From an uncultured Alistipes sp. (GTDB lineage: Bacteria; Bacteroidota; Bacteroidia; Bacteroidales; Rikenellaceae), in assembly GCA_949288735.1 (NCBI GenBank), contig CASELE010000003.1, positions 1-64,000 on the forward strand: a DNA stretch of 64,000 nucleotides. Reading direction: 5' to 3'. Position numbers and translations under genes: made by a program. Below, in pieces: positions 50,986 through 61,268 of the stretch. Below the pieces are notes generated by a model. That model saw only the letters and a program-made list of their open reading frames with translations. It was not told the DNA's origin and did not search any database. Every line of letters begins with the position of its first letter. The first letter of the stretch is position 1.

Positions 50986-53900
50986 TCAGAAGAGACCCAG
51001 TTCCTGCAGTTTCGCCTCGAGCGACGGCAGGTCGTGATACAGAATATCACGGGGCCGCACCCCCTCTTGACGTCCAACGATTCCGGCCCGTTCGAGCTGC
51101 ATCATGATGCGGCCGGCCCGGTTGAAGCCCACCTCGTAGTTGCGCTGGATCATCGAGGTGGAGATCGATCCGCCCGTAACCGCCGCCCGGGCGATCTCGG
51201 CAAAGAGCACGTCGTACTTCACCGGAGCACCCCCCTCGCCCGCAGCGGGAGCCTCGCTGCCCGTATCGGGCGTATAGTCGGGCAACGGATAGGGGGCGGT
51301 ATAGCTCTGCTGCCGGGCGATATAGTCCACGATACGCTCCACCTCGGGCGTATCGACCAGCGCGCACTGGATACGCGTCAGCTCGCCGTCCTTCGAAAAG
51401 AGCATGTCACCGCGGCCGATGAGCTGATTGGCACCGGGCTGATCGATGATCGTGCGCGAGTCGATCATTTGCATCACGCGGAAGGCCATCCGCGCGGGGA
51501 AGTTGGCCTTGATTCCACCCGTAATGACCTTCACGTCGGGACGCTGCGTGGCGATGATCAGATGGATACCGATAGCCCGGGCCTTCTGCGCCAGACGCAT
51601 CACGGGACCCTCTACTTCGCGGGCCATCATGATCAGGTCGGCGAACTCGTCGACCACCACGACGATGTAGGGCAGGAAGCGGTGCCCGTGCTGCGGATTG
51701 AGCCGTCGCGCGACGAATTTCGCATTGTATTCGGCTATATTGCGCGCTCCGGCTTTTTTGCACAGTTCCAGCCGATTGTCCATCTCGATACAGAGCGCAT
51801 TGAGCGTGTATACCGCCTTTTTCGGATCGGTGACCACCGACTCCTCCTCCGACTCCATGCGGGCCAGGAAGTGCCGTTCGATACGTGTGTAGAGAGAAAA
51901 CTCGACCATCTTGGGATCGATGAGCACGAACTTGAGTTCGGCCGGATGCTTGCGGTAGAGCAGCGAGGTGATGATGGCATTCAGACCCACCGATTTGCCC
52001 TGTCCCGTAGCACCGGCCACGAGCAGATGGGGCATCTTCGCCAGATCGAATACGTAGGCCTGGTTCTGAATCGTGCGCCCGATCACCACCGGGAGCGCCG
52101 CCTTCGAGGACTGGAATTCGGGCGACATCACGGCAGAGTACATCGACACCACCCTTTTATGGCGGTTCGGCACCTCGATGCCGATGGTTCCCTTGCCCGG
52201 AATCGGAGCAATGATACGGATACCGAGCGCCTTGAGGCTCTGCGCTATGTCGTTCTCCAGGCCTTGAATCTTCGAGATACGGACCCCTTGTTCCTGCACG
52301 ATTTCGTAGAGCGTCACCGTCGGTCCGACCGTCGAGGTGATATCCATGATCGGAATGCCGAAATTACGGAATGTATCCACGATGCGGCGCTTGTTCTCGT
52401 AGAGCTCCTCGTCGCTCACCTTCTGGTCGGAAGGATAGTTCTCCAGCAACTCCACCGGCGGCAGACAGTAGTTCATCAGATCCTTCAGAGGATCATAGGC
52501 CTCGGTCGTCACCCTGCTCTCTTCCACCTGTCGCGCCTCATTCTCCACCACGCGCATCACGAGAGGTTCCGTCTGCGCTGCGGCTTCATCCCCCTCCTCC
52601 TCGGATCGGTCGGATTCCGCCGCCGTTTCGGATACGGCTTCACCCTCCTGCTGCAAGGAGGCTTCGGGCTCCTCGAGCGACCATTCGATCAGCCCCTCCT
52701 CCGCATCGGTCCGACCGGAACCGGCGAGCGGGCGTTCGGCGCGACTCGAAGGCTTCGGGGTGTTCTGCGCGGTCACTGCCGGCTTCCCGTCATCTCCGAG
52801 CGTATACTCGACCAGCCCGTCGGGCCCGGGCTCGGGCTCACGGTCGTCGGCAAGACCCGAAAGAAGCCGTTCGGCAACCGCCGGATCCACGACAGCGTCG
52901 CGCTCCTTTCCAACCGCTTCATCCGCATCATCCGAAAAGTCGAGTTCGATCAGCCCGTCGTCGCCCATCACCACACGACCGCGCGGCTGGACGCCACCCT
53001 CCGGGATATTCGTCGGGGCCGGGGCCGCTGCTGCGGGTTCGCCGTCATCCGCATTCAGTTCCAGGAAGGGACTCTCCGGCTCCGGAGCCGCGAACTGCGC
53101 CGCGGGATTCTGCGCCGCGACGGCCGGCTCCGGGGCATGTCCGGAGACGAAGACCTGCGCCTCGGCAGGACGCACTATCCGCATCGGCACATCGTGCTCG
53201 GACCCATGTCCGGGCTCCTCTTCACGCTCGGACTCGGAGCAAGACTCCGGACCCCGATTCGCTGCACGCTCGTCCGTCCCGCCCTGTACTCCGGCCGCGG
53301 CGGCGGTTTCCGGCTCCGGCATGCCGGCATGCGGCGGTTCGGAGGCAGCATCCTCGTCGTATTCGTGTGCACCGGAACGGCCCGGAACCACCTTGTGTCT
53401 GACCATCTCCACGATGCGTCCGCCGCGATCCATCATCGCGTTGCCGGCCGAATTGACCGTATTGATGAAGCGTCGGTTGATATAGACGCCCGTCAAAATC
53501 CATCCGCCGAGCAGTACGATGGCCGTCCCCACCGCTCCGATCTTCGCATGGAGCATGCGGGCGGCCTCGATGCCGAGGGCTCCGCCCCAGCCGCTGCTCG
53601 CAATGAGGTTCCACCGTTCGTCCAGCAGGAACCCGAGCGTCAGCGAACCGAGTATCATGATGAGAAAAAGGCTCAGAATCGAATGGTTGAAGAACAACGA
53701 CCGGCGCCGTATGATGCGCACGCCCACGAGCATCATCATCACGGGCAGCAGCATGCCGAAGAGGCCGAAGCCCCGGCCGACGATCCACTCGCCGATCCAG
53801 GCGCCCGTACGGCCGCAGAGGTTCTCCACCGAATCGTCGAAGAGCGGGTTGTCCCGCTCCGTACCCTGCAGCACGCTCAGATCGCTGCGCCAGCAGAGAA

Positions 53901-54036
53901 AATAGAAAAGCACCGACGCCGCGAAAAAGAGCCCCGCGAAGAAGAGCACGAGCCCCGCGGCCCAGCGGATGCTGTCACGGTCGGAGCGTTGCATCTCCTG
54001 TCTGCCGTTGGCGGATGTTCGGTTTTTCGTTGCCAT
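50986..54036 (-). CDS. ftsK: DNA translocase FtsK
   Basis: The start MATKNRTSANG at 54036 gives 1016 residues; the frame upstream of it overlaps murI and is rejected. The N-terminus has four membrane helices, then a long acidic Ala/Pro/Glu-rich linker. The motor has Walker A GATGQGKSVG, Walker B VVVVDEFADLIMM and RPDVKVITGGIKANFPARM. The C-terminal gamma winged-helix (SISTSMIQRNYEVGFNRAGRI in outline) reads KOPS DNA and activates XerD at dif. This ties it to the dif-like sites at the left of the window. It is part of a division/topology cluster. Confidence 0.95.
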   Translation of the reverse strand: MATKNRTSANGRQEMQRSDRDSIRWAAGLVLFFAGLFFAASVLFYFLCWRSDLSVLQGTERDNPLFDDSVENLCGRTGAWIGEWIVGRGFGLFGMLLPVMMMLVGVRIIRRRSLFFNHSILSLFLIMILGSLTLGFLLDERWNLIASSGWGGALGIEAARMLHAKIGAVGTAIVLLGGWILTGVYINRRFINTVNSAGNAMMDRGGRIVEMVRHKVVPGRSGAHEYDEDAASEPPHAGMPEPETAAAAGVQGGTDERAANRGPESCSESEREEEPGHGSEHDVPMRIVRPAEAQVFVSGHAPEPAVAAQNPAAQFAAPEPESPFLELNADDGEPAAAAPAPTNIPEGGVQPRGRVVMGDDGLIELDFSDDADEAVGKERDAVVDPAVAERLLSGLADDREPEPGPDGLVEYTLGDDGKPAVTAQNTPKPSSRAERPLAGSGRTDAEEGLIEWSLEEPEASLQQEGEAVSETAAESDRSEEEGDEAAAQTEPLVMRVVENEARQVEESRVTTEAYDPLKDLMNYCLPPVELLENYPSDQKVSDEELYENKRRIVDTFRNFGIPIMDITSTVGPTVTLYEIVQEQGVRISKIQGLENDIAQSLKALGIRIIAPIPGKGTIGIEVPNRHKRVVSMYSAVMSPEFQSSKAALPVVIGRTIQNQAYVFDLAKMPHLLVAGATGQGKSVGLNAIITSLLYRKHPAELKFVLIDPKMVEFSLYTRIERHFLARMESEEESVVTDPKKAVYTLNALCIEMDNRLELCKKAGARNIAEYNAKFVARRLNPQHGHRFLPYIVVVVDEFADLIMMAREVEGPVMRLAQKARAIGIHLIIATQRPDVKVITGGIKANFPARMAFRVMQMIDSRTIIDQPGANQLIGRGDMLFSKDGELTRIQCALVDTPEVERIVDYIARQQSYTAPYPLPDYTPDTGSEAPAAGEGGAPVKYDVLFAEIARAAVTGGSISTSMIQRNYEVGFNRAGRIMMQLERAGIVGRQEGVRPRDILYHDLPSLEAKLQELGLF

Positions 54037-54089
54037 TCCTGAGTTTCGAATATCAAGCGAAGATACGACAAATTTTCCACTTCGCGAAA

Positions 54090-54878
54090 TCACTCCCCCC
54101 ACGCCGCCCGGGCCTTGCTGCGGAGCCGCTCGCGGTATGCATCGTCGGCGAACGTAATGAAGTCGTAGCGGGGCGCTTGCGCGCCCGAAGCGCGCAGACC
54201 GTAGCGGTCGAGCAGCTGTGCCGTACGACGCGCAACAGCCGGCGAAGGGTCGACGATGGTTGCGCCGCTTCCGGCCGTCACCCGCCTCAGCACCGGCAGC
54301 AGAAAGGGATAGTGCGTGCATCCGAGGACGATCTGATCGGCTCCGCGCCGCAGCATGGGCTCGACCGCCCGCCGCACGCAAGCCTCGGCTTCGGCGCTCT
54401 CCTCGGCATCGCGTTCGACCAGTTCGACGAAGCCCGTACCAGCCGCCGCTATCACCTCCACTCCGGCACCGTAACGGGCCGCCGTGCGACGGAAGAGCTC
54501 ACCGTCGAGACTCCGCTCCGTGGCGAGCACCCCCACCACCCCGCTGCGTGTCGCCAGGCAGGCGGGCTTCACCGCCGGCTCCATCCCCACGAGCGGCATC
54601 GGCGCATACTTCTCGCGCAGATATCCGATAGCCGCGGCGGTCGCCGTATTGCAGGCCACGACCACCAGCTTGCACCCCTCGGCCACGAGTGCCGCAACGG
54701 CCGCATCGGCCAGACGGCGGATCTCACCGGCGGGCCGGGTTCCGTAGGGACAGTTCTTGCCGTCGCCGAGGTAGAGCAGCGACTCGGCGGGGAGTTCCGC
54801 GCGCAGCGCCCGCCATACCGTCAAGCCTCCCATGCCCGAGTCATAGACTCCTATGGGTCTGTCGTCCGTTGTCGCCAT
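54090..54878 (-). CDS. murI: Glutamate racemase
   Basis: The 262-residue enzyme supplies D-glutamate for peptidoglycan. It has IGVYDSGMGGLTVWRAL at the start, YLGDGKNCPYG, the first catalytic Cys in VVACNTATAAAI and the second in VLGCTHYPFLL. The 5' end overlaps the aroK 3' end by 38 bp, a larger overlap than usual, so start choice is somewhat open, but the N-terminal Asp-Ser motif near residue 13 demands a start about here. Confidence 0.94.
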   Translation of the reverse strand: MATTDDRPIGVYDSGMGGLTVWRALRAELPAESLLYLGDGKNCPYGTRPAGEIRRLADAAVAALVAEGCKLVVVACNTATAAAIGYLREKYAPMPLVGMEPAVKPACLATRSGVVGVLATERSLDGELFRRTAARYGAGVEVIAAAGTGFVELVERDAEESAEAEACVRRAVEPMLRRGADQIVLGCTHYPFLLPVLRRVTAGSGATIVDPSPAVARRTAQLLDRYGLRASGAQAPRYDFITFADDAYRERLRSKARAAWGE

Positions 54879-55416
54879 AGTATCCGATTCGATCCAACAC
54901 CACCTTCATCAGCTCTTCGTCGCTCATCGAGCCGCACTCCACCACTATCTTGGCTTCGGCATAGAAGGGTTCGCGCAGGGCCATGTCCCGCGTCATGAAA
55001 GCCAGCAGTTCACGGTCATCGAGACCGGCCAACCGGGGTCTTTTCCGTCGGCCGTAGGGGCTCAGACGGCCGGCTATCTGCTCTGCCGTCCGGCGCAGGT
55101 AGAGCGTCGTCCCGGATTCATTCAGCCGGGCCATGTTGTCGCGCCATGCGGGCAGACCGCCTCCGGTCGATACGATACAGGCTTCGCCTCGGCCGACAAT
55201 CGACTCTACAGCCGCGCGCTCCACCTCGCGGAAGCGCTCTTCGCCCTCGTAACGGAAGACATCGGCGGCCGACGCCCCTTCGTGTTCCTCGACCATCGCG
55301 TCGGTATCGTAAAATGGAAGGGCGAGCCGCCGGGCCAGCCGCCGGCCGAGCGTACTCTTGCCGCACCCCATGTATCCTACCAGAAAGAGCGGCCCCATCG
55401 TTCCGGTCCGATCCAT
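54841..55416 (-). CDS. aroK: Shikimate kinase
   Basis: The 191-residue enzyme phosphorylates shikimate in aromatic amino acid synthesis. The P-loop GYMGCGKSTLGRRLA is near residue 14; FYDTDAMVEEHEG binds shikimate; the Gly-rich STGGGLPAWRDN and the lid with GRRKRPRL follow. The end overlaps murI. It starts 3 bp after the ParC stop. The ATG at 55398 would remove six N-terminal residues and is an alternative. Confidence 0.93.
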   Translation of the reverse strand: MDRTGTMGPLFLVGYMGCGKSTLGRRLARRLALPFYDTDAMVEEHEGASAADVFRYEGEERFREVERAAVESIVGRGEACIVSTGGGLPAWRDNMARLNESGTTLYLRRTAEQIAGRLSPYGRRKRPRLAGLDDRELLAFMTRDMALREPFYAEAKIVVECGSMSDEELMKVVLDRIGYYGDNGRQTHRSL

Positions 55417-55419
55417 TCG

Positions 55420-58134
55420 TCAGAAGAGATCCAGCTGTTCGGCCTCCTCCCCGCCGTCGGCCGGAGCCTCGACGCCCGCATCGGAAGCGACAGTCGCGGC
55501 CGGACCGAATTCCGGATTCGGGGATTCGCCGTCGGACTCCGGTTCCGCCGGAGCGGGATCGGGCTCCACAAAGAGAAGCGACGCCACCTCGTAGGTAGTC
55601 AGACGTTTGCCCTTGGCGCGGTGGCTCTTCACTCCGACGAAACCGTCCACGTCGACCTCGTCGGCCGGACGCGAGGCATGGGCGCCCTTATAGGTGATGT
55701 GCAGCTTCGCCCCCTCGGCCGCCGTGAGAGCCACGAACTCGGACTGTCCCGCCTCGTCGAGAAACGACTGCATCCGTTCGCTCGGCTCGGCTGTAAAGCG
55801 CTTGAGGTAGTAATAACCCTGCGTGCGGTCGAAATAGCAGAGGGCATATACCCGTCCGGGATCGTACTTCTCCACCCGCAGCGTCCCTTCGGGGAAGTGC
55901 TGCGCCAGATCGTATCCCGTGATATAGTACTGGTTCCGGTCCGTCCAGACGATCAGCCGGTCGTCGCCGCAGAACTCGCCGAGCGCCACGCCCCGTCCGT
56001 CGGCATTGAGCCTCCGGATCTCGTCGTCGTACCAGATCTGCTGGCCGCCGAGCGTCGAGGCGCCACGCTCCTTGAGCGTTATCTTGCGTATGCCGTAACG
56101 CGAAAAGAGGTTGCCCTGGCTCTGACGGCCCTTGATGGCGAGTGTCGAGAAATCGAGCTCGGAAATCATCCGTTTCAGCCGCGGCCTCGGATTGAAGTAG
56201 ATCTTCAGCACCTCGGCTTCACCGTTCGGATTGACTGACATATATAGCAATTCACTCTGCGGCGTCCCCTTGGTGATATGGTACTCCTTGTCACGCGTGA
56301 TGCCCTTGATGGCGCAGCGTTTCATCAGGATGGGACCGTTCTTGCCGTCACGATAGAGGACATTGTATATGGTGCGCTCGTCGTTGCGCTTGAATACGCC
56401 GATATAATATAAGTTGCGGTCGAAGAAATCCTTGTCGCTCACCTTGCGGATGACGTAGCGGCCGTCCTTCGTGAAGACTATTACGTCGTCGATGTCCGAA
56501 CATTCGCAGACGAACTCCGCATCCTTCATCGATTTGCCTATACCGAAAAACCCTTCGGAACGGTTCACGTAAAGGCGCGCGTTCGTCACGGCCACCTTCG
56601 AGGCCTCGATCGAGTCGAAGGTGCGCAGTTCGGTCCGCCGTTCATGCCCGGCACCGTACTTCTCGCGCAACCGCTCGTACCACGCCACGGCATATTCGGT
56701 CAGGTGCTCCAGGTTGTACTTCGTCTGCTCTATCTCCTCTTCGATGCGACGGATTTCATTGTCGGCCTTCTCCGTATCATAGCGCGAAATGCGGATGAAA
56801 CGCAGTTCGGTAAGCTTCTGCACGTCCTCAAGCGTCACGGCGCGGCGCAGCCGCCTCTTGAAGGGCTCCAGGCCCTTGTCCACGGCCGCATAGGCCTCCT
56901 CGCGCGAACGGCATCCCTCGATGAGCGCATAGAGCTTTTGTTCGATGAAGATACGCTCGAGCGACGCCGCATGCCACGCCTCGTTCAGCTCGTCGAGCCG
57001 TATCTCCAGCTCACGGCCCAGCAGTCCGCGCGTACGGTCGGCCGAACGGCGGAGAATCTCGCTCACTCCGAGGAAGTGGGGTTTCTCGTCGTAGATGACG
57101 CAGGCATTGGGCGCAATCGACACCTCGCAGTCGGTGAAGGCGTAGAGTGCATCGATGGTACGGTCGCTCGACTCGTCGTTGGCCACATGGATGATGATTT
57201 CGACCTTCTTGGCCGTATTGTCGTCCACGTGCTTGATCTTGATCTTGCCCTTTTCGTTGGCCTTGAGGATGGAATCGATGATCGACTCAGTGGTCGTCGT
57301 ATAGGGAATCTCCGTGATGGCTATCGTACGCCGGTCGATCTTCGATATGCGGGCCCGCACCTTCACCGTACCGCCGCGCAAACCGTCGTTATAGCGGCTC
57401 ACGTCCGCCAGACCGCCCGTCGGAAAGTCGGGCAGCAGCTTGAACTCGCGGCCCTCGAGATGGGCAATCGATGCGTTGATGAGCTCCACGAAGTTGTGGG
57501 GCAGAATCTTCGACGCGAGGCCTACGGCAATGCCGTCGGCACCCTGCGCCAGCAACAGCGGAAATTTGACGGGCAGCGTCACCGGCTCCTCGTTGCGGCC
57601 GTCGTAGGAGCGCATCCATTCGGTCGTCTTGCGGTTGAAAAGCACCTCGAGGGCGAACTTCGAAAGACGCGCCTCGATGTAACGGGCTGCGGCCGCCCGG
57701 TCGCCTGTGAGGATATTACCCCAGTTGCCCTGGCAGTCGACGAGCAGATCTTTCTGCCCCATCTGCACGAGGGCATCCTTGATCGAGGCGTCGCCGTGCG
57801 GATGGTACTGCATGGTCTGGCCCACGATGTTGGCCACCTTGTTGTAGCGGCCGTCCTCCACCGTCCGCATGGCATGGAGAATGCGACGCTGCACGGGTTT
57901 GAGGCCGTCTTCGATATGGGGCACGGCTCTTTCCAGGATGACGTATGAAGCGTAATCCAGAAACCAGTTGCGGTACATGCCCGTAAGCCGGTGCACCCCC
58001 CCCTCGTCTGTCGTCAGCCGGTCGAAACGGCCGCCCCGGGCAGAGGGCTGCCCTGCCGGCACGACGGAACCGGCCGTTCCCGCCGTCTCCGCACCCGCCT
58101 CGTCCGGGCGGCGCATATCCTGTTCTTCTGTCAT
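55420..58134 (-). CDS. parC: Topoisomerase IV subunit A (ParC-like)
   Basis: The 904-residue protein has [40 protein letters not shown] and the catalytic Tyr in AAAARYIEARLSKF. It lacks a recognisable gyrase box. It is encoded directly ahead of the ParE-like subunit's end (20-bp gap) rather than near gyrA alone, so it is topoisomerase IV, which decatenates sister chromosomes. N- and C-terminal ends are acidic and low in complexity. Confidence 0.92.
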   Translation of the reverse strand: MTEEQDMRRPDEAGAETAGTAGSVVPAGQPSARGGRFDRLTTDEGGVHRLTGMYRNWFLDYASYVILERAVPHIEDGLKPVQRRILHAMRTVEDGRYNKVANIVGQTMQYHPHGDASIKDALVQMGQKDLLVDCQGNWGNILTGDRAAAARYIEARLSKFALEVLFNRKTTEWMRSYDGRNEEPVTLPVKFPLLLAQGADGIAVGLASKILPHNFVELINASIAHLEGREFKLLPDFPTGGLADVSRYNDGLRGGTVKVRARISKIDRRTIAITEIPYTTTTESIIDSILKANEKGKIKIKHVDDNTAKKVEIIIHVANDESSDRTIDALYAFTDCEVSIAPNACVIYDEKPHFLGVSEILRRSADRTRGLLGRELEIRLDELNEAWHAASLERIFIEQKLYALIEGCRSREEAYAAVDKGLEPFKRRLRRAVTLEDVQKLTELRFIRISRYDTEKADNEIRRIEEEIEQTKYNLEHLTEYAVAWYERLREKYGAGHERRTELRTFDSIEASKVAVTNARLYVNRSEGFFGIGKSMKDAEFVCECSDIDDVIVFTKDGRYVIRKVSDKDFFDRNLYYIGVFKRNDERTIYNVLYRDGKNGPILMKRCAIKGITRDKEYHITKGTPQSELLYMSVNPNGEAEVLKIYFNPRPRLKRMISELDFSTLAIKGRQSQGNLFSRYGIRKITLKERGASTLGGQQIWYDDEIRRLNADGRGVALGEFCGDDRLIVWTDRNQYYITGYDLAQHFPEGTLRVEKYDPGRVYALCYFDRTQGYYYLKRFTAEPSERMQSFLDEAGQSEFVALTAAEGAKLHITYKGAHASRPADEVDVDGFVGVKSHRAKGKRLTTYEVASLLFVEPDPAPAEPESDGESPNPEFGPAATVASDAGVEAPADGGEEAEQLDLF

Positions 58135-58154
58135 TTGAATCGCTGCGTGCTAAA

Positions 58155-60032
58155 CTAATTGAAATCCTCCTGCACGAGATCCTCCTCGATACGCAGATTG
58201 TCGATGATGAAGCCCTGGCGTTCGGCCGAATTCTTACCCATGTAAAACTCCAGCAGGTCGTGTATCGGATCCTCCTTCGTGATATTCACCCGGTCGAGCC
58301 GCATGTGTTCGCCGATGAACTCGCGGAACTCGTCGGGCGAGATCTCGCCCAAACCCTTGAAGCGCGTGATCTCGGCCTGCGCACCGCAGCGCTCCACGGC
58401 CCGGCGGCGCTCCTCCTCCGAATAACAGTAGTAGGTCTCCTGCTTGTTGCGCACGCGGAAGAGCGGCGTCTGAAGAATATAGAGGTGTCCCCCGCGGATC
58501 AGATCGGGGAAGAACTGCAGGAAAAACGAGGTGAGCAGCAGACGGATATGCATGCCGTCCACATCGGCGTCGGTCGCAATGATGACCTTCTCGTAGCGCA
58601 GCCGGTCCATCTCCTCCTCGATGTCGAGCGCCAGCTGCAGCAGGTTGAACTCCTCGTTCTCGTATACCACCTTCTTGGTCAGGCCGAAGCAGTTGAGCGG
58701 CTTTCCGCGCAGCGAGAAGACCGCCTGCGTACGCGGATCGCGGCTCTTGGTAATCGAGCCCGAGGCCGAATCGCCCTCCGTAATGAAGATCATCGACTGT
58801 TCGGCCAGCTCGCTGCGATCGGTGCGGTGAATCTTGCAGTCGCGTACCTTTCGGTTGTTGAGCGACACCTTGCGGGCCGTCTCGCGCGCCTTCTTCTGTA
58901 TGCCCGATATCTCCTTGCGTTCCTTCTCGTTATCCACTATCTTCTTCTGGAGCACCTGAGCCGTCTCGGGATGCTTGTGCAGATAATCATCGAGCTGCTT
59001 GGAGAGAAAATCGCCCACGAAGCTGCGCATCGAGACACCGGGCTCCACCTCCTTCGAGCCGAGCTTGATCTTGGTCTGCGACTCGAAGACGGGGTCGGTC
59101 ACCCGTACCGACACGGCGGCAATGATCGACGTGCGGATGTCCGCCGGATCGTAGTCCTTGCGGTAAAACTCCTTCACGGTCTTGGCAATTGCCTCGCGGA
59201 AGGCTGACTGGTGCGTACCGCCCTGCGAGGTATACTGACCGTTCACGAACGAGAAGTAGCTCTCGCCGTATCCCGTGCCGTGGGCGATGGCCACCTCGAT
59301 GTCTTCGCCCGTAAGATGGATGGGCGGATAGAGCGGCTCCTCGGTCAGATGTTCGTTCAGAAGATCCAGAAGTCCGTTCTTCGAGACGTAGCTCCGGCCG
59401 TTGAAACGGATCGTGAGTCCGAGGTTCAGATAGGTGTAGTTCTTCACCAACTGCTCGACATACTCCGTATTGTAGGCGTAATCGCCGAAGATCTCGCGGT
59501 CCACACGGAACGAGACGAACGTACCGTTTTTCTCCTCCACGCCCGACTCCCAGCGATCGCTCTGTTCCAATCCCTGGGCGAAGGTGACGGTACGCGCCTC
59601 GCCGTCACGGACCGACCGGACGGTAAATTCGCTCGAGAGCATGTTCACCGCCTTGACACCCACGCCGTTCAGGCCCACAGTCTTCTTGAAGGCCGTACCG
59701 CCGTACTTGCCGCCCGTATTCATCTCGCTTACGGCCGCCGCAAGCGACTTGAGCGGGATGCCCCGACCGTAGTCGCGCACCGAAACCGTATCGTCGGCGA
59801 CCGTGATCTCTATCGTGCGGCCGGCACCCATGATGAACTCGTCCACCGAATTGTCCACCACCTCCTTCACCAGCACATAGATACCGTCATCGGGTTGCGA
59901 GCCGTCGCCCAGCTTGCCGATGTACATGCCGGGGCGCAGGCGGATATGCTCGCGCGGCGAGAGCGTGACGATCGCATCGTCGTCGTAAGCCTGGCTGCCC
60001 GTCGTATTCGTATGATTCAATATATCAGACAT
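58155..60032 (-). CDS. parE: Topoisomerase IV subunit B (ParE-like)
   Basis: The 625-residue ATPase subunit has the GHKL motifs [26 protein letters not shown] and [16 protein letters not shown]. The TOPRIM domain has [12 protein letters not shown] and [15 protein letters not shown]. It is paired with parC. Length is typical of ParE. The N-terminal 20 residues are variable. The pair forms an operon that may continue through aroK and murI. Confidence 0.94.
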   Translation of the reverse strand: MSDILNHTNTTGSQAYDDDAIVTLSPREHIRLRPGMYIGKLGDGSQPDDGIYVLVKEVVDNSVDEFIMGAGRTIEITVADDTVSVRDYGRGIPLKSLAAAVSEMNTGGKYGGTAFKKTVGLNGVGVKAVNMLSSEFTVRSVRDGEARTVTFAQGLEQSDRWESGVEEKNGTFVSFRVDREIFGDYAYNTEYVEQLVKNYTYLNLGLTIRFNGRSYVSKNGLLDLLNEHLTEEPLYPPIHLTGEDIEVAIAHGTGYGESYFSFVNGQYTSQGGTHQSAFREAIAKTVKEFYRKDYDPADIRTSIIAAVSVRVTDPVFESQTKIKLGSKEVEPGVSMRSFVGDFLSKQLDDYLHKHPETAQVLQKKIVDNEKERKEISGIQKKARETARKVSLNNRKVRDCKIHRTDRSELAEQSMIFITEGDSASGSITKSRDPRTQAVFSLRGKPLNCFGLTKKVVYENEEFNLLQLALDIEEEMDRLRYEKVIIATDADVDGMHIRLLLTSFFLQFFPDLIRGGHLYILQTPLFRVRNKQETYYCYSEEERRRAVERCGAQAEITRFKGLGEISPDEFREFIGEHMRLDRVNITKEDPIHDLLEFYMGKNSAERQGFIIDNLRIEEDLVQEDFN

Positions 60033-60090
60033 ATTCGTTCGTTCGAATCATGCTGCGGCGCTCTCTTCGGAAGATCGCACCCGCACGGAA

Positions 60091-60813
60091 TCAACCGCGC
60101 AGCTCGCTCAGAGCCGCACACATGGACTCACGCACCTCGACGGCCGCCTGCTTGGCGCCCACCTCGGCGACATGCACCGCCGGCACCGGAGGCAATACGC
60201 GCAACATCAAACGGTTGCGCCAGTTGAAGAGTCCGTTCGGACGGAAGATGGTTGTCGTACCCTCCATCACCACCGGAAGCACATCGACGCCCGCTTCGGC
60301 CGCCAGCATGAAGGCCCCCGTCTTGAAACGGTGTATCTCGCCGTCCTTCGACCGTGTCCCCTCGGGGAATATGGCCACCGAGACTCCGCGCCCGAGCCAT
60401 CGTCTGCCCTCGCGGAGCAACTGCTCCATCGCCTCGGTGGCATGGCTTCGGTCTATGCAGATATCGCCGTGCAGCGAAAGGAACTGCCCGAAAAAGGGGA
60501 GACGGAACACTTCGCGCTTGGAGACCCACCGGAAATTGAGAGGCAGAAAATAGAGCGACGGAATGTCGGTCATGGCCCTGTGGTTGATAACTATCACGTA
60601 GGGACGCTTCCTGTCCACATGCTCCAACCCATCGATCCGGTGGCGCCACAGGGGCGGCACGAAGAAGAAGATCCGCACCAGTGCGCGCGACAATTCGTGC
60701 ACGATACGGCGCGACCGCTGAAATGGCCACGTCAGCACGAGCGCCACGGCCGAAAGCACCAGAAACAGCGTGCAGATGACGACCAGAAAGAGATAGAACA
60801 GAATGCTCAGCAT
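60091..60813 (-). CDS. plsC: 1-acyl-glycerol-3-phosphate acyltransferase (PlsC family)
   Basis: The 240-residue membrane protein has an N-terminal hydrophobic anchor, the catalytic VINHRAMTDIPSL (H-x4-D), the substrate-binding FPEGTRSKDGEI near 150 and VLPVVMEGTT. It should make phosphatidic acid or a related acylated lipid at the inner membrane. It is followed leftward by parE after 58 bp. Acyl donor and exact acceptor are not clear from sequence. Confidence 0.9.
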   Translation of the reverse strand: MLSILFYLFLVVICTLFLVLSAVALVLTWPFQRSRRIVHELSRALVRIFFFVPPLWRHRIDGLEHVDRKRPYVIVINHRAMTDIPSLYFLPLNFRWVSKREVFRLPFFGQFLSLHGDICIDRSHATEAMEQLLREGRRWLGRGVSVAIFPEGTRSKDGEIHRFKTGAFMLAAEAGVDVLPVVMEGTTTIFRPNGLFNWRNRLMLRVLPPVPAVHVAEVGAKQAAVEVRESMCAALSELRG

Positions 60814-60850
60814 GACAATCCGAAGGCCTCCTCACCGGGGCCGCGCCCCG

Positions 60851-60858
60851 CAAAGGTA
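60851..60858 (-). promoter_or_regulatory. -7 element TACCTTTG of the plsC gene
   Basis: Read leftward the bases are TACCTTTG, 37 bp before the ATG of plsC. It could also serve parE and parC if they are co-transcribed. Confidence 0.6.
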
Positions 60859-60980
60859 GCGATTTTCCTCCGGATTTTCCGTCGGAAGCGCACAAGTTTT
60901 TGAAAAAAAAGCTGAAGACAAGGACCTCCGGACAGAGAGCGGCGCCCCGGCGGCGACCGTCGGAAAAGCGTCCGGCGGCA

Positions 60981-61172
60981 CTACTCGCGACCGAGCGTCC
61001 GCTCGCGGATAAGTTCTTCGGCAATGGCAAGGACCCGTTCACTCGTACCGCGACCGCCGATCACCTCCGACACCCATACCCAATGGACGCCGGCACGCTC
61101 GGCTATGAGTTTCTTGTCGCCGCGAACAAGGTGTGTGCGAATGTTTTTCAAACGTTTTTCTTTCGCATCCAT
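60981..61172 (-). CDS. Small phage-type HTH protein
   Basis: The start MDAKEKRLKNIRTHL at 61172 gives 63 residues. They form a compact helix-turn-helix: GDKKLIAERAGVHWVWVSEVI, then RVLAIAEELIRER. Small proteins of this build occur in Bacteroidetes phages and mobile elements as Cro- or anti-repressor-like regulators. It is divergent from the larger HTH protein, with an AT-rich operator-like region between them. The long upstream frame antisense to that neighbour is rejected. Confidence 0.65.
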   Translation of the reverse strand: MDAKEKRLKNIRTHLVRGDKKLIAERAGVHWVWVSEVIGGRGTSERVLAIAEELIRERTLGRE

Positions 61173-61268
61173 CGCCGTATCGATTTTTTGTATACTTTTG
61201 CTTATATAAAGTTTATACAAAGCTCTTCTACAAATATACGTGAGAAATTTCACAGTAGCAAGAAAATT
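61173..61268. promoter_or_regulatory. AT-rich divergent promoter/operator region
   Basis: TTTGTATACTTT (61187-61198) and AAAGTTTATACAAA (61208-61221) form an imperfect inverted repeat. TACTTTTG (61193-61200) is a rightward -7 box, so a repressor bound to the repeat would cover it. The AT content differs sharply from the flanks, hinting at transferred DNA. Confidence 0.5.

Noticed and set aside
50923-54042. 1039-codon rightward frame opposite ftsK
   Set aside because: Antisense to a complete FtsK with all motifs; no start, promoter or family features of its own.
54037-54381. N-terminal extension of FtsK
   Set aside because: It overlaps murI; the ATG at 54036 begins a normal FtsK N-terminus.
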